In this document: one piece after another, positions 25,224 to 32,063 of the stretch | Layout: each line of letters opens with the position of its first letter | Numbering within the stretch: the stretch's first letter is position 1 | Made by a program: the position numbers and the translations under genes | Notes under the pieces: model-generated | Database searches by the model: none | What the model saw: only the letters and a program-made list of their open reading frames with translations | Told to the model about the DNA's origin: nothing | Origin: an uncultured bacterium | Lineage (GTDB): Bacteria > Elusimicrobiota > Elusimicrobia > Elusimicrobiales > Elusimicrobiaceae | Direction: 5' to 3' | Length of the DNA stretch: 64,000 nt | NCBI GenBank assembly: GCA_949294085.1 | Contig: CASFFX010000006.1 | Coordinates: 166,256-230,255, forward strand

Positions 25224-26741
25224 ATGAAAAAGAGTCTGCTCGGGGTACTTTTGTTGCTGCTGGGTGCGGCTGCCTGGGGGCAGACGGACAGCAAAGGCGT
25301 GTCCTCTTCTATTCAGGTATCCACAGCGGTTGAAACGCCTCAATCCAATATTGATTTATTAAAACAATCGTTGCAAAAGTCGTCCCCGGTAGCGGGGACG
25401 GCGGCTTCCCTTTCTATTCCGGCGCCGGAGCCGGCTGTTTCTGCAACTCAAAAAACGACACCCGTTGCGGCCGATACGCTGGATATGCCGCTTGAAATGG
25501 GGGGCACGGTGCAGAGTGTGCAAACCAAGGTCGCCCCGGTAAAACAGGCCGCGCCGACGCCCACCCCGCTGGAAAAAGACATTGAAAAATCCAATGCCCT
25601 GCTGCCCAAAGCGCAGCGGGCCGCGGCGGAAGCAAAAGCGGCGCAAGAGGAAACCTCGGCCGCGGATGCAGCCGCCGATGCGGAATTGGAATACGCCGTC
25701 AAAATGATGGAAAAATCCAAGGAAGCCCTGCAAAGCTCCGGCCGCAAAATTCCTCCTTCTGCCGCGCAGAACCGGCCGAAAACGGTGCCGGCTCCCAACA
25801 AAAAATTTAATCCCAATGCCTACCGTCCCGGCGTAACGTGGGTGCCGTCCAAAAGCACGCATTTTGACATCTATACCCAAAAGCGCTCGTCGGGTATCAG
25901 CTCTTCCAATATGGCCATGACGTTTGAGTCCGCCTACCAAACGCTGCGGCGGTTTATCCCATGGATGATGTCCGACCGGGTGCGCGTGTTTGTGTATCAG
26001 GATTACCAATCGTATTTGCGCCACGAACCCAATGCCAAAGCCTGGACCCGCGCCCTGGCGTATCCGACGCGGGGGGAGATTGTGGTGTATGACGAGCCGG
26101 GCAAAACGCAGGAATTGAAGGAAGTTTTTACGCACGAGCTGACGCACATTTTTACCCAGAAGTTTTTTGACAGCCACGACACCGGCCGTATCATGACGCC
26201 CACCTGGCTGGACGAGGGCTTGGCCGTACTCTTGGAGGACCAGGCCTACAACGGCCTAAACGGAGGCCCGTGGAATAACGACTTTAAGACGCTGAATTTC
26301 CAGCGTGATCCTTCCAGCACGGTGGCGACGTTTGGCTCGTCTGCTATGTTTGGATCCGCCAAAAAATTTACGTCCTCCCGCCGCGGCAAGCCGATTTATT
26401 TGCAGCCCTTTGCCGAGTTTATGGAAGAAGGCTCCCTGGCGGCGGCGGAAGGCCGCGGCAAAACGCAGGATTGGTATTTCCAGGCTTATGTAATGGTGCG
26501 CTTTTTGCTGAACCCGGCGGGGGGAGCCTCTCCTTCCAATCGGATGCAGTTTGAGCAATTCACCCGGCTGTTGGCCCAGGGCGAAGCCGTGCGCAACCCT
26601 TCTACCGGGTTTTTGGTAAAAGACGCCCGCGGCAAAACGGTTTATCAGCCCTATTCAGTGGAAAAAGCGCTGGGCCGCGCGTACCGTTATAATACCATCG
26701 CCAATTTTGAAGACAATTTCTGGCGTTGGACCGACCAATAG
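25224..26741 (+). CDS. Secreted gluzincin metallopeptidase (peptidase MA type)
   Basis: A 505-residue exported protein with signal peptide (MKKSLLGVLLLLLGAAAWG). About 25-210 is low-complexity, Ala/Lys-rich and probably disordered or coiled. The C-terminal part is a zinc peptidase domain: VFTHELTHIFTQKF (HEXXH near residue 303) and TPTWLDEGLAVLLED about 25 residues later, the gluzincin pattern with the third ligand Glu. It is the last gene before a terminator and starts 9 nt after the PilX-like gene, so it is part of the pilus operon. It may process pilins or be secreted by the system; neither is shown. Confidence 0.8.
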   Translation: MKKSLLGVLLLLLGAAAWGQTDSKGVSSSIQVSTAVETPQSNIDLLKQSLQKSSPVAGTAASLSIPAPEPAVSATQKTTPVAADTLDMPLEMGGTVQSVQTKVAPVKQAAPTPTPLEKDIEKSNALLPKAQRAAAEAKAAQEETSAADAAADAELEYAVKMMEKSKEALQSSGRKIPPSAAQNRPKTVPAPNKKFNPNAYRPGVTWVPSKSTHFDIYTQKRSSGISSSNMAMTFESAYQTLRRFIPWMMSDRVRVFVYQDYQSYLRHEPNAKAWTRALAYPTRGEIVVYDEPGKTQELKEVFTHELTHIFTQKFFDSHDTGRIMTPTWLDEGLAVLLEDQAYNGLNGGPWNNDFKTLNFQRDPSSTVATFGSSAMFGSAKKFTSSRRGKPIYLQPFAEFMEEGSLAAAEGRGKTQDWYFQAYVMVRFLLNPAGGASPSNRMQFEQFTRLLAQGEAVRNPSTGFLVKDARGKTVYQPYSVEKALGRAYRYNTIANFEDNFWRWTDQ

Positions 26742-26758
26742 GCTAAGCTGGTTTTGAC

Positions 26759-26787
26759 GAAACCCCGCTTGATTCAAGCGGGGTTTT
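26759..26787 (+). terminator. Terminator of the pilus operon
   Basis: Stem AACCCCGCTT/AAGCGGGGTT, GATTC loop, followed by TTTTTT. Confidence 0.92.
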
Positions 26788-27036
26788 TTGTGTTTGGAAA
26801 ACCGCGGTAAGACCGGCGTGTACTCAATAGAAAACCAGCAAACGGAGGCTAAAAAGCCTCAAAAACGGGCCAAAATGCCCTAAAATGCGTTCCAATGAGG
26901 GCAAACCGTATAGCAAACGGGAGAAAAAGCCGCTGGAAGAATCTAGCGAAGATTTTTAACGTTGTGTGAGGAAATGTATGGGTACTTTTGGACGGTAAAC
27001 AAAACCGAGGGTGAAATAATTTTTTTGGGAATAAAA
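26788..27036. other. Intergenic region between pilus operon and glnA
   Basis: About 250 nt between two convergent terminators. Only a small hairpin (GAGGCTAAAAAGCCTC near 26847) and AT-rich tracts are visible. No convincing gene, tRNA or repeat was found. Confidence 0.6.
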
Positions 27037-27064
27037 AAACGCCCCGTTGGAACGGGGCGTTTTG
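27037..27064 (-). terminator. Terminator of glnA
   Basis: Perfect 10-bp stem AAACGCCCCG/CGGGGCGTTT, followed on the minus strand by a T7 tract. Confidence 0.92.
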
Positions 27065-27079
27065 GAGCAAAAGGGCCCA

Positions 27080-28429
27080 TTACAGCACGGACAGGTATTT
27101 TTCCAGTTCATAGCTGGAAACGTGCGTGCGGTAATTATCCCATTCAATGTCTTTATTGGCAATGAATTTTTCAAACGTATGGTCGCCCAATACTTGGCGC
27201 ACCAGTTTGGAATGACGCGTGCAGTTGACGGCTTCGTACAAATAGGCCGGCAGCGTGTCAATGCCGCGGTTGCGGCGTTCTTCCGGCGTCATTTGGAAGA
27301 TGTTCTCTTCGGTAATCGGCGGCACTTGCAGTTTGCGTTTGACTCCGTCCAACCCGGCGCCCAACATGACGGCAAAGGCCAAGTAGGGGTTGCAGGCCGG
27401 ATCCGGGAAGCGGCACTCAATGCGGGTGGCATTGGGTTTGCCCTGTTTGGCTTGCGGAATACGTACCAGCGCGCTGCGGTTTTTGCGGCCCCAGGCAATG
27501 TAGGCCGGGGCTTCGTAGCCGGGCACCAAGCGCTTGTAGGAGTTGACCCACTGGTCCGTAACCGAGCAAATTTCTTTGACGTTGGCCAAAATACCGGCAA
27601 TGTAGTGGCGTGCCGTCTGCGAGAGATACAGCGGATCTTTGGCGTCAAAAAACGCGTTGGAGCCGTTGGCAAACAGCGATTGGTGCACGTGCATACCGCT
27701 GCCGTTGATGCCGGCAATGGGCTTGGGCATAAAGGTAGCGTAAATGCCGTGCGAGGCGGCTACCTGCTTGACCACGGTGCGATAGGTGATTACCTGGTCG
27801 GCCATTTTCATTGCTTCGTCGTAGCGCAGGTCAATTTCGTGCTGGGAAGGGGCCACTTCGTGGTGAGAATATTCCACGTGAATGCCCAGTTTTTCCAGCA
27901 TTTGCATCGTTTCGCGGCGGATAGCGTAGGAAGAATCCAGCGGAATCGTGTCAAAATAACCGCCGCAGTCCAGCGTTTCGGGATGTTTGTTGTCTTTGAA
28001 GTAGAAGTATTCCAGTTCCGGCCCTACCATAAATTGATCAAACCCGGCTTTTTTCATTTCGGCCAGGTTTTTCTTCAAGATATAGCGGGGGTCTCCTTCA
28101 AACTGTTTTCCGTCGGTCGTTTTGATGTCGCAAAAAAAGCGGGCAATCGGCGCGCCGGTAAATTCGGCCGGGAACATCTGGAACGTATCCAAATCCGGCA
28201 GGGCCACCAAATCCGATTCATACAGCCGGGCAAACCCTTCCACGGAAGAACCGTCAAACCCCATCCCTTCGTTCATGGCGTATTCAAATTCCCGATACGA
28301 AAGGGAGAGTGATTTTAGATTTCCCAAAATATCTACAAACCACAATTTAATAATTTGAATATTATTCCGTTCGGCCGCGGCCAGAATCTCTTTGATTTTT
28401 TCTTTTTCTTCAGCATTTCTTTGGATCAT
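27080..28429 (-). CDS. glnA: Glutamine synthetase type I (alpha)
   Basis: A 449-residue GSI. Beta-grasp N-terminal domain (NIQIIKLWFVDILGNLKSL), then catalytic domain with MGFDGSSVEGFARLYESD, GPELEYFYF, GINGSGMHVHQSL, and NRSALVRIPQA, all standard active-site loops. At the place of the adenylylation tyrosine of GSI-beta the protein reads ENIFQMTPEER, so Tyr is replaced by Phe and control by adenylylation is not expected. Start at 28429 was chosen because of the GAGGAA site and normal family N-terminus; an earlier in-frame start adds 36 non-homologous residues. Single gene; ammonia assimilation. Confidence 0.95.
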   Translation of the reverse strand: MIQRNAEEKEKIKEILAAAERNNIQIIKLWFVDILGNLKSLSLSYREFEYAMNEGMGFDGSSVEGFARLYESDLVALPDLDTFQMFPAEFTGAPIARFFCDIKTTDGKQFEGDPRYILKKNLAEMKKAGFDQFMVGPELEYFYFKDNKHPETLDCGGYFDTIPLDSSYAIRRETMQMLEKLGIHVEYSHHEVAPSQHEIDLRYDEAMKMADQVITYRTVVKQVAASHGIYATFMPKPIAGINGSGMHVHQSLFANGSNAFFDAKDPLYLSQTARHYIAGILANVKEICSVTDQWVNSYKRLVPGYEAPAYIAWGRKNRSALVRIPQAKQGKPNATRIECRFPDPACNPYLAFAVMLGAGLDGVKRKLQVPPITEENIFQMTPEERRNRGIDTLPAYLYEAVNCTRHSKLVRQVLGDHTFEKFIANKDIEWDNYRTHVSSYELEKYLSVL

Positions 28430-28536
28430 CTTTTCCTCTTTTGGTGCCCGCTTAAATTGGGTACAATTCGGGCAACAAGTTTTTATTTTACATTTTTTTG
28501 CTGTATGCGGTAAAAATTTTTCAGTCCGTTTTTGCA

Positions 28537-28569
28537 CAAAAAACCCCCGCTTGGGGTTCCAAGCGGGGG
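28537..28569 (-). terminator. Terminator of Cys-rich protein gene
   Basis: Stem CCCCCGCTTGG/CCAAGCGGGGG with a short loop and, on the minus strand, a T6 tract. Confidence 0.9.
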
Positions 28570-28590
28570 AATTGAAAACGTTACGAGATG

Positions 28591-29301
28591 TTATTTTTGC
28601 ACTTTTTTGGCCGGTACCGGCGTCAGGCGGGATTTGAATTTGCAGCGGTGTTCGCCGTTAATCAAATTCTTTTCATCGCGCAGGTTTTTGCCGCAGTCCG
28701 GGCAGTTTACGGTGCAGTCAGCCCCTTGTACGGCGGAGCATTTTTGGTTGTTCTCCACAATAGCTTCCCCGCAGTAAATGCAATATTTGGTTTCTTCTTC
28801 TACTTTGCACTCGTGCGTGGCGCCGTGGTAGCGTTCATCCGTCGTGTAGGCGTGGCCGCATTTCGGGCAGTGAGAAGGAAACGTTTCGTCTTGTTGTTTA
28901 GCCGGTTGCACTTGGTGGCTGGTGCAAAGCCCCGTATAATGCGCGGCCGGGCAATGCTGACCGTTGCCCTCAATGGCTTGGCCGCAGCGGGTGCATTTGG
29001 GCCAAGAAGGATCTTGCGCTTTGTTTTTGAGCAATTTGTAGTAGTAAGCTAAATCGTGCTGAGCGTACCCTCTGTGGGCGTCTCTGTCTTGCTGGAGCAG
29101 CACTTCCGCTTGCGTGAGCAAGGCCGGATCGTATTTGGGGGTTACGGCGCGTTTTACGGCGCGCTTTACGCCGCGTTCAATGGCGGCAGAAATTTGTTTG
29201 CTTGCCTTTTGGTCTCTGGCGTGGGTGTCTGCTTGGGCAAAGGCCGGAGCGGTAAAAGCTACGGCGGTTAGTATGGCTAACATACGGGTAATCGTTTTCA
29301 T
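28591..29301 (-). CDS. Exported Cys-rich zinc-ribbon-like protein (P1)
   Basis: A 236-residue protein with a clear signal peptide ending AFA|Q. A helical basic segment (about 30-100) is followed by four cysteine modules: CTRCGQAIEGNGQHC...C (B type), CPKCGHAYTTDERYHGATHEC (C type), CIYCGEAIVENNQKC...C, and CPDCGKNLRDEKN...HRC. Each has CXXC plus a second Cys/His pair, the geometry of zinc ribbons, yet it is exported. The B and C modules are close relatives of those in the neighbouring P2 protein. No known family recognised; metal binding or disulfide-linked folding is inferred. Upstream lies copy A of the AGGYCC array; the ribosome site is GGAGG. Confidence 0.8.
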   Translation of the reverse strand: MKTITRMLAILTAVAFTAPAFAQADTHARDQKASKQISAAIERGVKRAVKRAVTPKYDPALLTQAEVLLQQDRDAHRGYAQHDLAYYYKLLKNKAQDPSWPKCTRCGQAIEGNGQHCPAAHYTGLCTSHQVQPAKQQDETFPSHCPKCGHAYTTDERYHGATHECKVEEETKYCIYCGEAIVENNQKCSAVQGADCTVNCPDCGKNLRDEKNLINGEHRCKFKSRLTPVPAKKVQK

Positions 29302-29351
29302 TTTTCCTCCAATAGTTTTGGTACGGCAAATTAGTTTCTTTCCTTACAACT

Positions 29352-29379
29352 AGTCTAAATAAATTTCGCTTTTTTGCAA
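29352..29379 (-). promoter_or_regulatory. Candidate promoter of P1
   Basis: On the minus strand TTGCAA (29379-29374), 16-bp spacer, TAGACT (29357-29352); the -35 overlaps the end of array copy A. Confidence 0.45.
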
Positions 29380-29437
29380 AGGGCCTTTGGGCCTAGGCGT
29401 AAGCGGGAAAAGGACCTAAATCAAAAATGGGCCTTTT
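29377..29437 (-). promoter_or_regulatory. AGGYCC-box array, copy A
   Basis: Read on the minus strand from 29437, AGGCCC/AGGTCC/AGGCCC/AGGCCC boxes start at offsets 4, 21, 44 and 52. Copy B has its boxes at the same four offsets without a gap. The array ends 20 bp before the candidate -10 of P1. Looks like a multi-site operator; weak RNA pairings are also possible. Confidence 0.7.
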
Positions 29438-29446
29438 ATATCCGGC

Positions 29447-29472
29447 AAAGCCCCCGCGAAACGGGGGCTTTG
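29447..29472 (-). terminator. Terminator of P2 gene
   Basis: Stem AAAGCCCCCG/CGGGGGCTTT with a TTTCG-type loop; no long T tract on the minus strand. Confidence 0.75.
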
Positions 29473-29480
29473 CAAAAGGC

Positions 29481-30416
29481 TTAGCGGTGCGTGCAATTGT
29501 GCGTGGCGCCGTGATATTTTTCGTCCGTCGTGTATTGGTGGCCGCAGTTCGGGCAAAAGGAGGCTTTGGCCGCTTGCTCGGCGCGGGCAGCTTCGGCTTT
29601 TTTAATGGCTTGCTCTTGGGCGGGCGTGGCGGCACAGGGGGCCGTATAGTCGGCCGCTTGGCAATGCTGGCCGGCTACAAAGCTTTTCCCGCAGCGGTAG
29701 CAAGTGGGCGCTTGGGAGATGGGCGCGGCGTAGCAATGGGTGTCCAAATCGGCCGGGCATTTGGCGTTTTTATCGGTAATGGGGTTGCCGCAGCGGGCGC
29801 ATACGGGTTTACCTGTGGCGGGAGCGGCATAGCAATGGGTGTCCAAATCGGCCGGGCATTTGGCGTTTTCATCGGTAATAGGGTTGCCGCAGCGGGCGCA
29901 GGTTTGATAATTGGCGGCGTTGTGCGGATCCCCGCCTTTGAAATAGGAATTAACAGCAACTTCCGTTTTCGGGGTTTCTTTGACCACGGTGCAGAGGGCC
30001 GCATAGTCGGCCGCTTGGCAATGCTGGCCGGGGAAAACTTCCTTTCCGCAGCGCACGCACACCGGCGTTTGTGCGGCGGCGTAGCAATGGGTGTCCAAAT
30101 CGGCCGGGCATTTGGCATTTTTGTCGGTAATGGGATTGCCGCAGCGGGCGCATACGGGTTTATCTGTGGCAGGCGCGGCGTAGCAATGGGTGTCCAAATC
30201 GGCCGGGCATTTGGCGTTTTTATCGGTAATGGGGTTGCCGCAGCGGGCACAGGTTTGGCCGCGGCGGTGCGCTTGTTGGGCGCGGACGGCAGCGCGTTCT
30301 ATTTTAGCCTGCAAAATTTTTGTTTTTTGAGCGGCATTTGCCTCTTGCTGAGCAAACGCCGGGAACGACAAGACCAAAGTCAGTACGGCGAGTATAACCT
30401 TCGTGGTGTTTTTCAT
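29481..30416 (-). CDS. Exported modular Cys-repeat protein (P2)
   Basis: A 311-residue protein with a signal peptide ending AFA|Q and a basic helical stretch. The rest is modules in the order A-A-B-A-A-B-C. Module A is CARCGNPITDKNAKCPADLDTHCYAAP (shown here in two pieces: CARCGNPITDKNAKC and PADLDTHCYAAP), about 33 residues per repeat. Module B is C-x-RCGK...GQHCQAADY...C. The C module is CPNCGHQYTTDEKYHGATHNC, shared with P1. In total 27 cysteines, nearly all in CXXC-type pairs. The A-A-B super-unit is duplicated within the gene. No known family recognised. It could store or bind metal, or form a disulfide-rich surface layer. Copy B of the AGGYCC array lies upstream. Confidence 0.8.
   Translation of the reverse strand: MKNTTKVILAVLTLVLSFPAFAQQEANAAQKTKILQAKIERAAVRAQQAHRRGQTCARCGNPITDKNAKCPADLDTHCYAAPATDKPVCARCGNPITDKNAKCPADLDTHCYAAAQTPVCVRCGKEVFPGQHCQAADYAALCTVVKETPKTEVAVNSYFKGGDPHNAANYQTCARCGNPITDENAKCPADLDTHCYAAPATGKPVCARCGNPITDKNAKCPADLDTHCYAAPISQAPTCYRCGKSFVAGQHCQAADYTAPCAATPAQEQAIKKAEAARAEQAAKASFCPNCGHQYTTDEKYHGATHNCTHR
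29722..30258 (-). repeat. Tandem DNA repeats encoding module A of P2
   Basis: Four near-identical copies of about 80 nt (about 29722-29801, 29822-29900, 30081-30159, 30178-30257), with the two in each pair spaced 99 nt apart. Only a few third-position changes separate them, so the duplication is recent or homogenised. Confidence 0.85.
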
Positions 30417-30494
30417 AAATCTCCTTAGAATTTGACAGCTTTTACGTCTATTTACTGCTTCTTACCCATACTGTAAATCTTTTCCGGGGCAAGA

Positions 30495-30555
30495 AAAAGG
30501 GCCTTAAGACCTATATTTTCCTCAAAAAAAGACCTAGGTTATGCCTGGGCCTTTT
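30495..30555 (-). promoter_or_regulatory. AGGYCC-box array, copy B
   Basis: From 30555 on the minus strand: AGGCCC at offset 4, AGGTCT at 21, AGGTCT at 44, AGGCCC at 52, the same spacing as copy A. It ends 20 bp before a TACAGT (30475-30470) that could be the -10 of P2. Its first half can also fold into a hairpin followed by T7. Confidence 0.7.
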
Positions 30556-30556
30556 T
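30522..30556 (-). terminator. Possible terminator overlapping array copy B
   Basis: Minus-strand GGCCCAGG CATAA CCTAGGTC with one mismatch and one wobble, followed by TTTTTTT, just after the stop at 30575. Confidence 0.55.
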
Positions 30557-30574
30557 GCTGTTTTAAGGAATATT

Positions 30575-31093
30575 TTATTGCATCATGGCGGATTGAATTT
30601 CCGTATTCAAAATTTCCGTTACTCTGCCCAACAGCAACCCTTTGCCCTGGGCATAGACTACGGCGGAAATCATCGTCATATAGACGCCGGTTTCTTCGTC
30701 CACGGACGAAGCCGGATAAACGGTCTGATTCTTAAGCAGCAGCTTGGTCAAGTTGGACAGTTGCGGCGTCAGCTCTTCGTACACTTCGTCGGACGTTTTT
30801 TGAATTTTGTTCAAAATCGCCGGGATTTTGCTTTCCAGCAGCTGTTCAATTTCTTTATCCGTGTCCGTCATGGATTTCAAATCGCGGTGCGCGTCAAACA
30901 CCATGAGCCCCATGGTAAGTGCCTGCTGGGTGTTTTTCAGCACCTGCGGGTCAATGTCCTCTTCGTTCACGGCGGAAGCCGCGGTAGAAACCGATTCTTC
31001 AATAAGCGCACTGTTGCTGGACGAATTGCCGGCAAAAGCGGCGGTAGAAACGGCTAGAACGGCAAACAACGCAAAAAGCTTTTTGAATTTCAT
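30575..31093 (-). CDS. Exported helical protein of unknown function
   Basis: A 172-residue protein with a signal peptide (MKFKKLFALFAVLAVSTAAFA). The mature part is predicted helical, with no cysteine, and shows no family pattern that I recognise. It contains LESKIPAILNKIQKTSDEVYEELTPQLSNLTKLLL, an amphipathic helix. The start at 31093 follows GGAGGG and is far better than an earlier in-frame start. It is the first of three consecutive exported-protein genes with AGGYCC arrays and is divergent from clpP. Likely periplasmic. Confidence 0.72.
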   Translation of the reverse strand: MKFKKLFALFAVLAVSTAAFAGNSSSNSALIEESVSTAASAVNEEDIDPQVLKNTQQALTMGLMVFDAHRDLKSMTDTDKEIEQLLESKIPAILNKIQKTSDEVYEELTPQLSNLTKLLLKNQTVYPASSVDEETGVYMTMISAVVYAQGKGLLLGRVTEILNTEIQSAMMQ

Positions 31094-31124
31094 ACAGCCC
31101 TCCAAGATGCAAGTTCCTTCTTTC

Positions 31125-31153
31125 CTAATATATCTTAATAAATAGCCGTTCAA
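31125..31153 (-). promoter_or_regulatory. Candidate promoter of the 172-aa exported protein
   Basis: Minus-strand TTGAAC (31153-31148), 17-bp spacer, TATTAG (31130-31125), immediately downstream of array copy C. Confidence 0.55.
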
Positions 31154-31156
31154 AAA

Positions 31157-31217
31157 ACCAGGGGCTTTTGGACCCAGAGGACCTATTTGCCAGGACCCAA
31201 AAAATTTGGGTCTTGCA
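31157..31217 (-). promoter_or_regulatory. AGGYCC-box array, copy C (divergent clpP region)
   Basis: From 31217 on the minus strand: AGACCC near offset 5, GGGTCC 20, AGGTCC 34, GGGTCC 43, AGCCCC 52. The GACCCAAA/TTTGGGTC pair forms a perfect 8-bp inverted repeat. The other edge lies 24 bp from the clpP -10 box, so it could serve both genes. Confidence 0.62.
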
Positions 31218-31241
31218 CAGCCGCCGCCCGGCAAAATATAC

Positions 31242-31247
31242 TACAAT
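31242..31247 (+). promoter_or_regulatory. -10 box of leaderless clpP
   Basis: TACAAT ends 7 nt before the ATG; no Shine-Dalgarno; no -35 at normal spacing, which would fit activation from array copy C. Confidence 0.55.
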
Positions 31248-31254
31248 GTAAAAT

Positions 31255-31842
31255 ATGATTATACCTACTATTATTGAAAAGAACGTCGGTTACGACATTT
31301 TTTCCCGCTTGCTTAAAGACCGCATTATCTTTGTAGGCGGGCGCGAAGGCGAAGTGGATACCGCCAGCGCGAATATGATTATCGCCCAGCTCTTGTACTT
31401 GGACGCGGACGACCCCACCCGGGAAATTAACCTCTACATCAATTCGCCCGGCGGCTTGGTAACGGCCGGCTTGGCCATTTACGACACCATGCAGTTTATC
31501 AAAGCGCCTATCACCACCATTTGCATGGGTCAGGCCATGAGCTTTGGCGCCGTGTTGCTGGCGGCCGGTTCCAAGGGCAAACGCTATGCGCTGCCGCATG
31601 CGCGCATTATGATCCACCAACCCTTGATTTGGGGCGGCGGCATTTCCGGGCAGGTAACGGATATTGAAATTGAAGCCCGCGAACTGCGCGACAATAAGGA
31701 GCATTTGCTGGATATTTTGGCCAAACATACGGGGCAGGATAAAGAAAAAATCCGCCGCGACAGCGAACGCAACTACTATATGTCGGCCCAGGAAGCCAAA
31801 GAATACGGATTAATTGATGAAGTGCTGGAACTGAAAAAATAA
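31255..31842 (+). CDS. clpP: ATP-dependent Clp protease proteolytic subunit
   Basis: A 195-residue ClpP. Catalytic triad Ser96 ([14 protein letters not shown]), His121 (ARIMIHQP) and Asp169 (IRRDSERN) is complete. The usual Ala-Ser-Met-Gly is Met-Ser-Phe-Gly here, and the loop after HQP is WGGG rather than GG, small deviations. It works with a Clp ATPase, but clpX is not adjacent; lon follows instead. The gene starts directly at a probable transcription start (leaderless). Confidence 0.94.
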   Translation: MIIPTIIEKNVGYDIFSRLLKDRIIFVGGREGEVDTASANMIIAQLLYLDADDPTREINLYINSPGGLVTAGLAIYDTMQFIKAPITTICMGQAMSFGAVLLAAGSKGKRYALPHARIMIHQPLIWGGGISGQVTDIEIEARELRDNKEHLLDILAKHTGQDKEKIRRDSERNYYMSAQEAKEYGLIDEVLELKK

Positions 31843-31852
31843 CGCAGGGCTT

Positions 31853-31887
31853 TTGAAATTCCGGTCCACAAAGGCCGGGATTTTTTT
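31853..31887 (+). terminator. Terminator of clpP
   Basis: Imperfect stem AAATTCCGG/CCGGGATTT (with a wobble) and a T7 tract. Confidence 0.75.
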
Positions 31888-31958
31888 GCCTTTCCGGCCG
31901 GGTGCGACGCGAAAAATGCCGGGACTTCTGCTTCAAAACTAGCAGACAAACAAAACAT

Positions 31959-31987
31959 TTGCTAATTTTAATCCAATTTGCTACAAT
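31959..31987 (+). promoter_or_regulatory. Promoter of lon
   Basis: TTGCTA (31959-31964), 17-bp spacer, TACAAT (31982-31987). Leader about 70 nt with AAGGGAG before the ATG. Confidence 0.7.
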
Positions 31988-32063
31988 CTATAAAACCAGA
32001 GGCAGGGGACCTGATAAAAACGCTTCTGGAAAAAAGATTTACCCACTTGGTAAGGGAGAAACT

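Noticed and set aside
27047-28312. 421-codon plus-strand ORF opposite glnA
   Set aside because: Antisense shadow of a clear glutamine synthetase; composition typical of a complementary frame.
29722-30258. Possible CRISPR-like or intergenic repeat array
   Set aside because: The regular 99-nt spacing is in frame within a coding gene and encodes the module A protein repeat.
29427-30428. Long plus-strand ORF opposite the P2 gene
   Set aside because: It is repetitive only because it mirrors the P2 repeats; no signal peptide, ribosome site or family; the minus-strand frame has signal peptide and conserved Cys.
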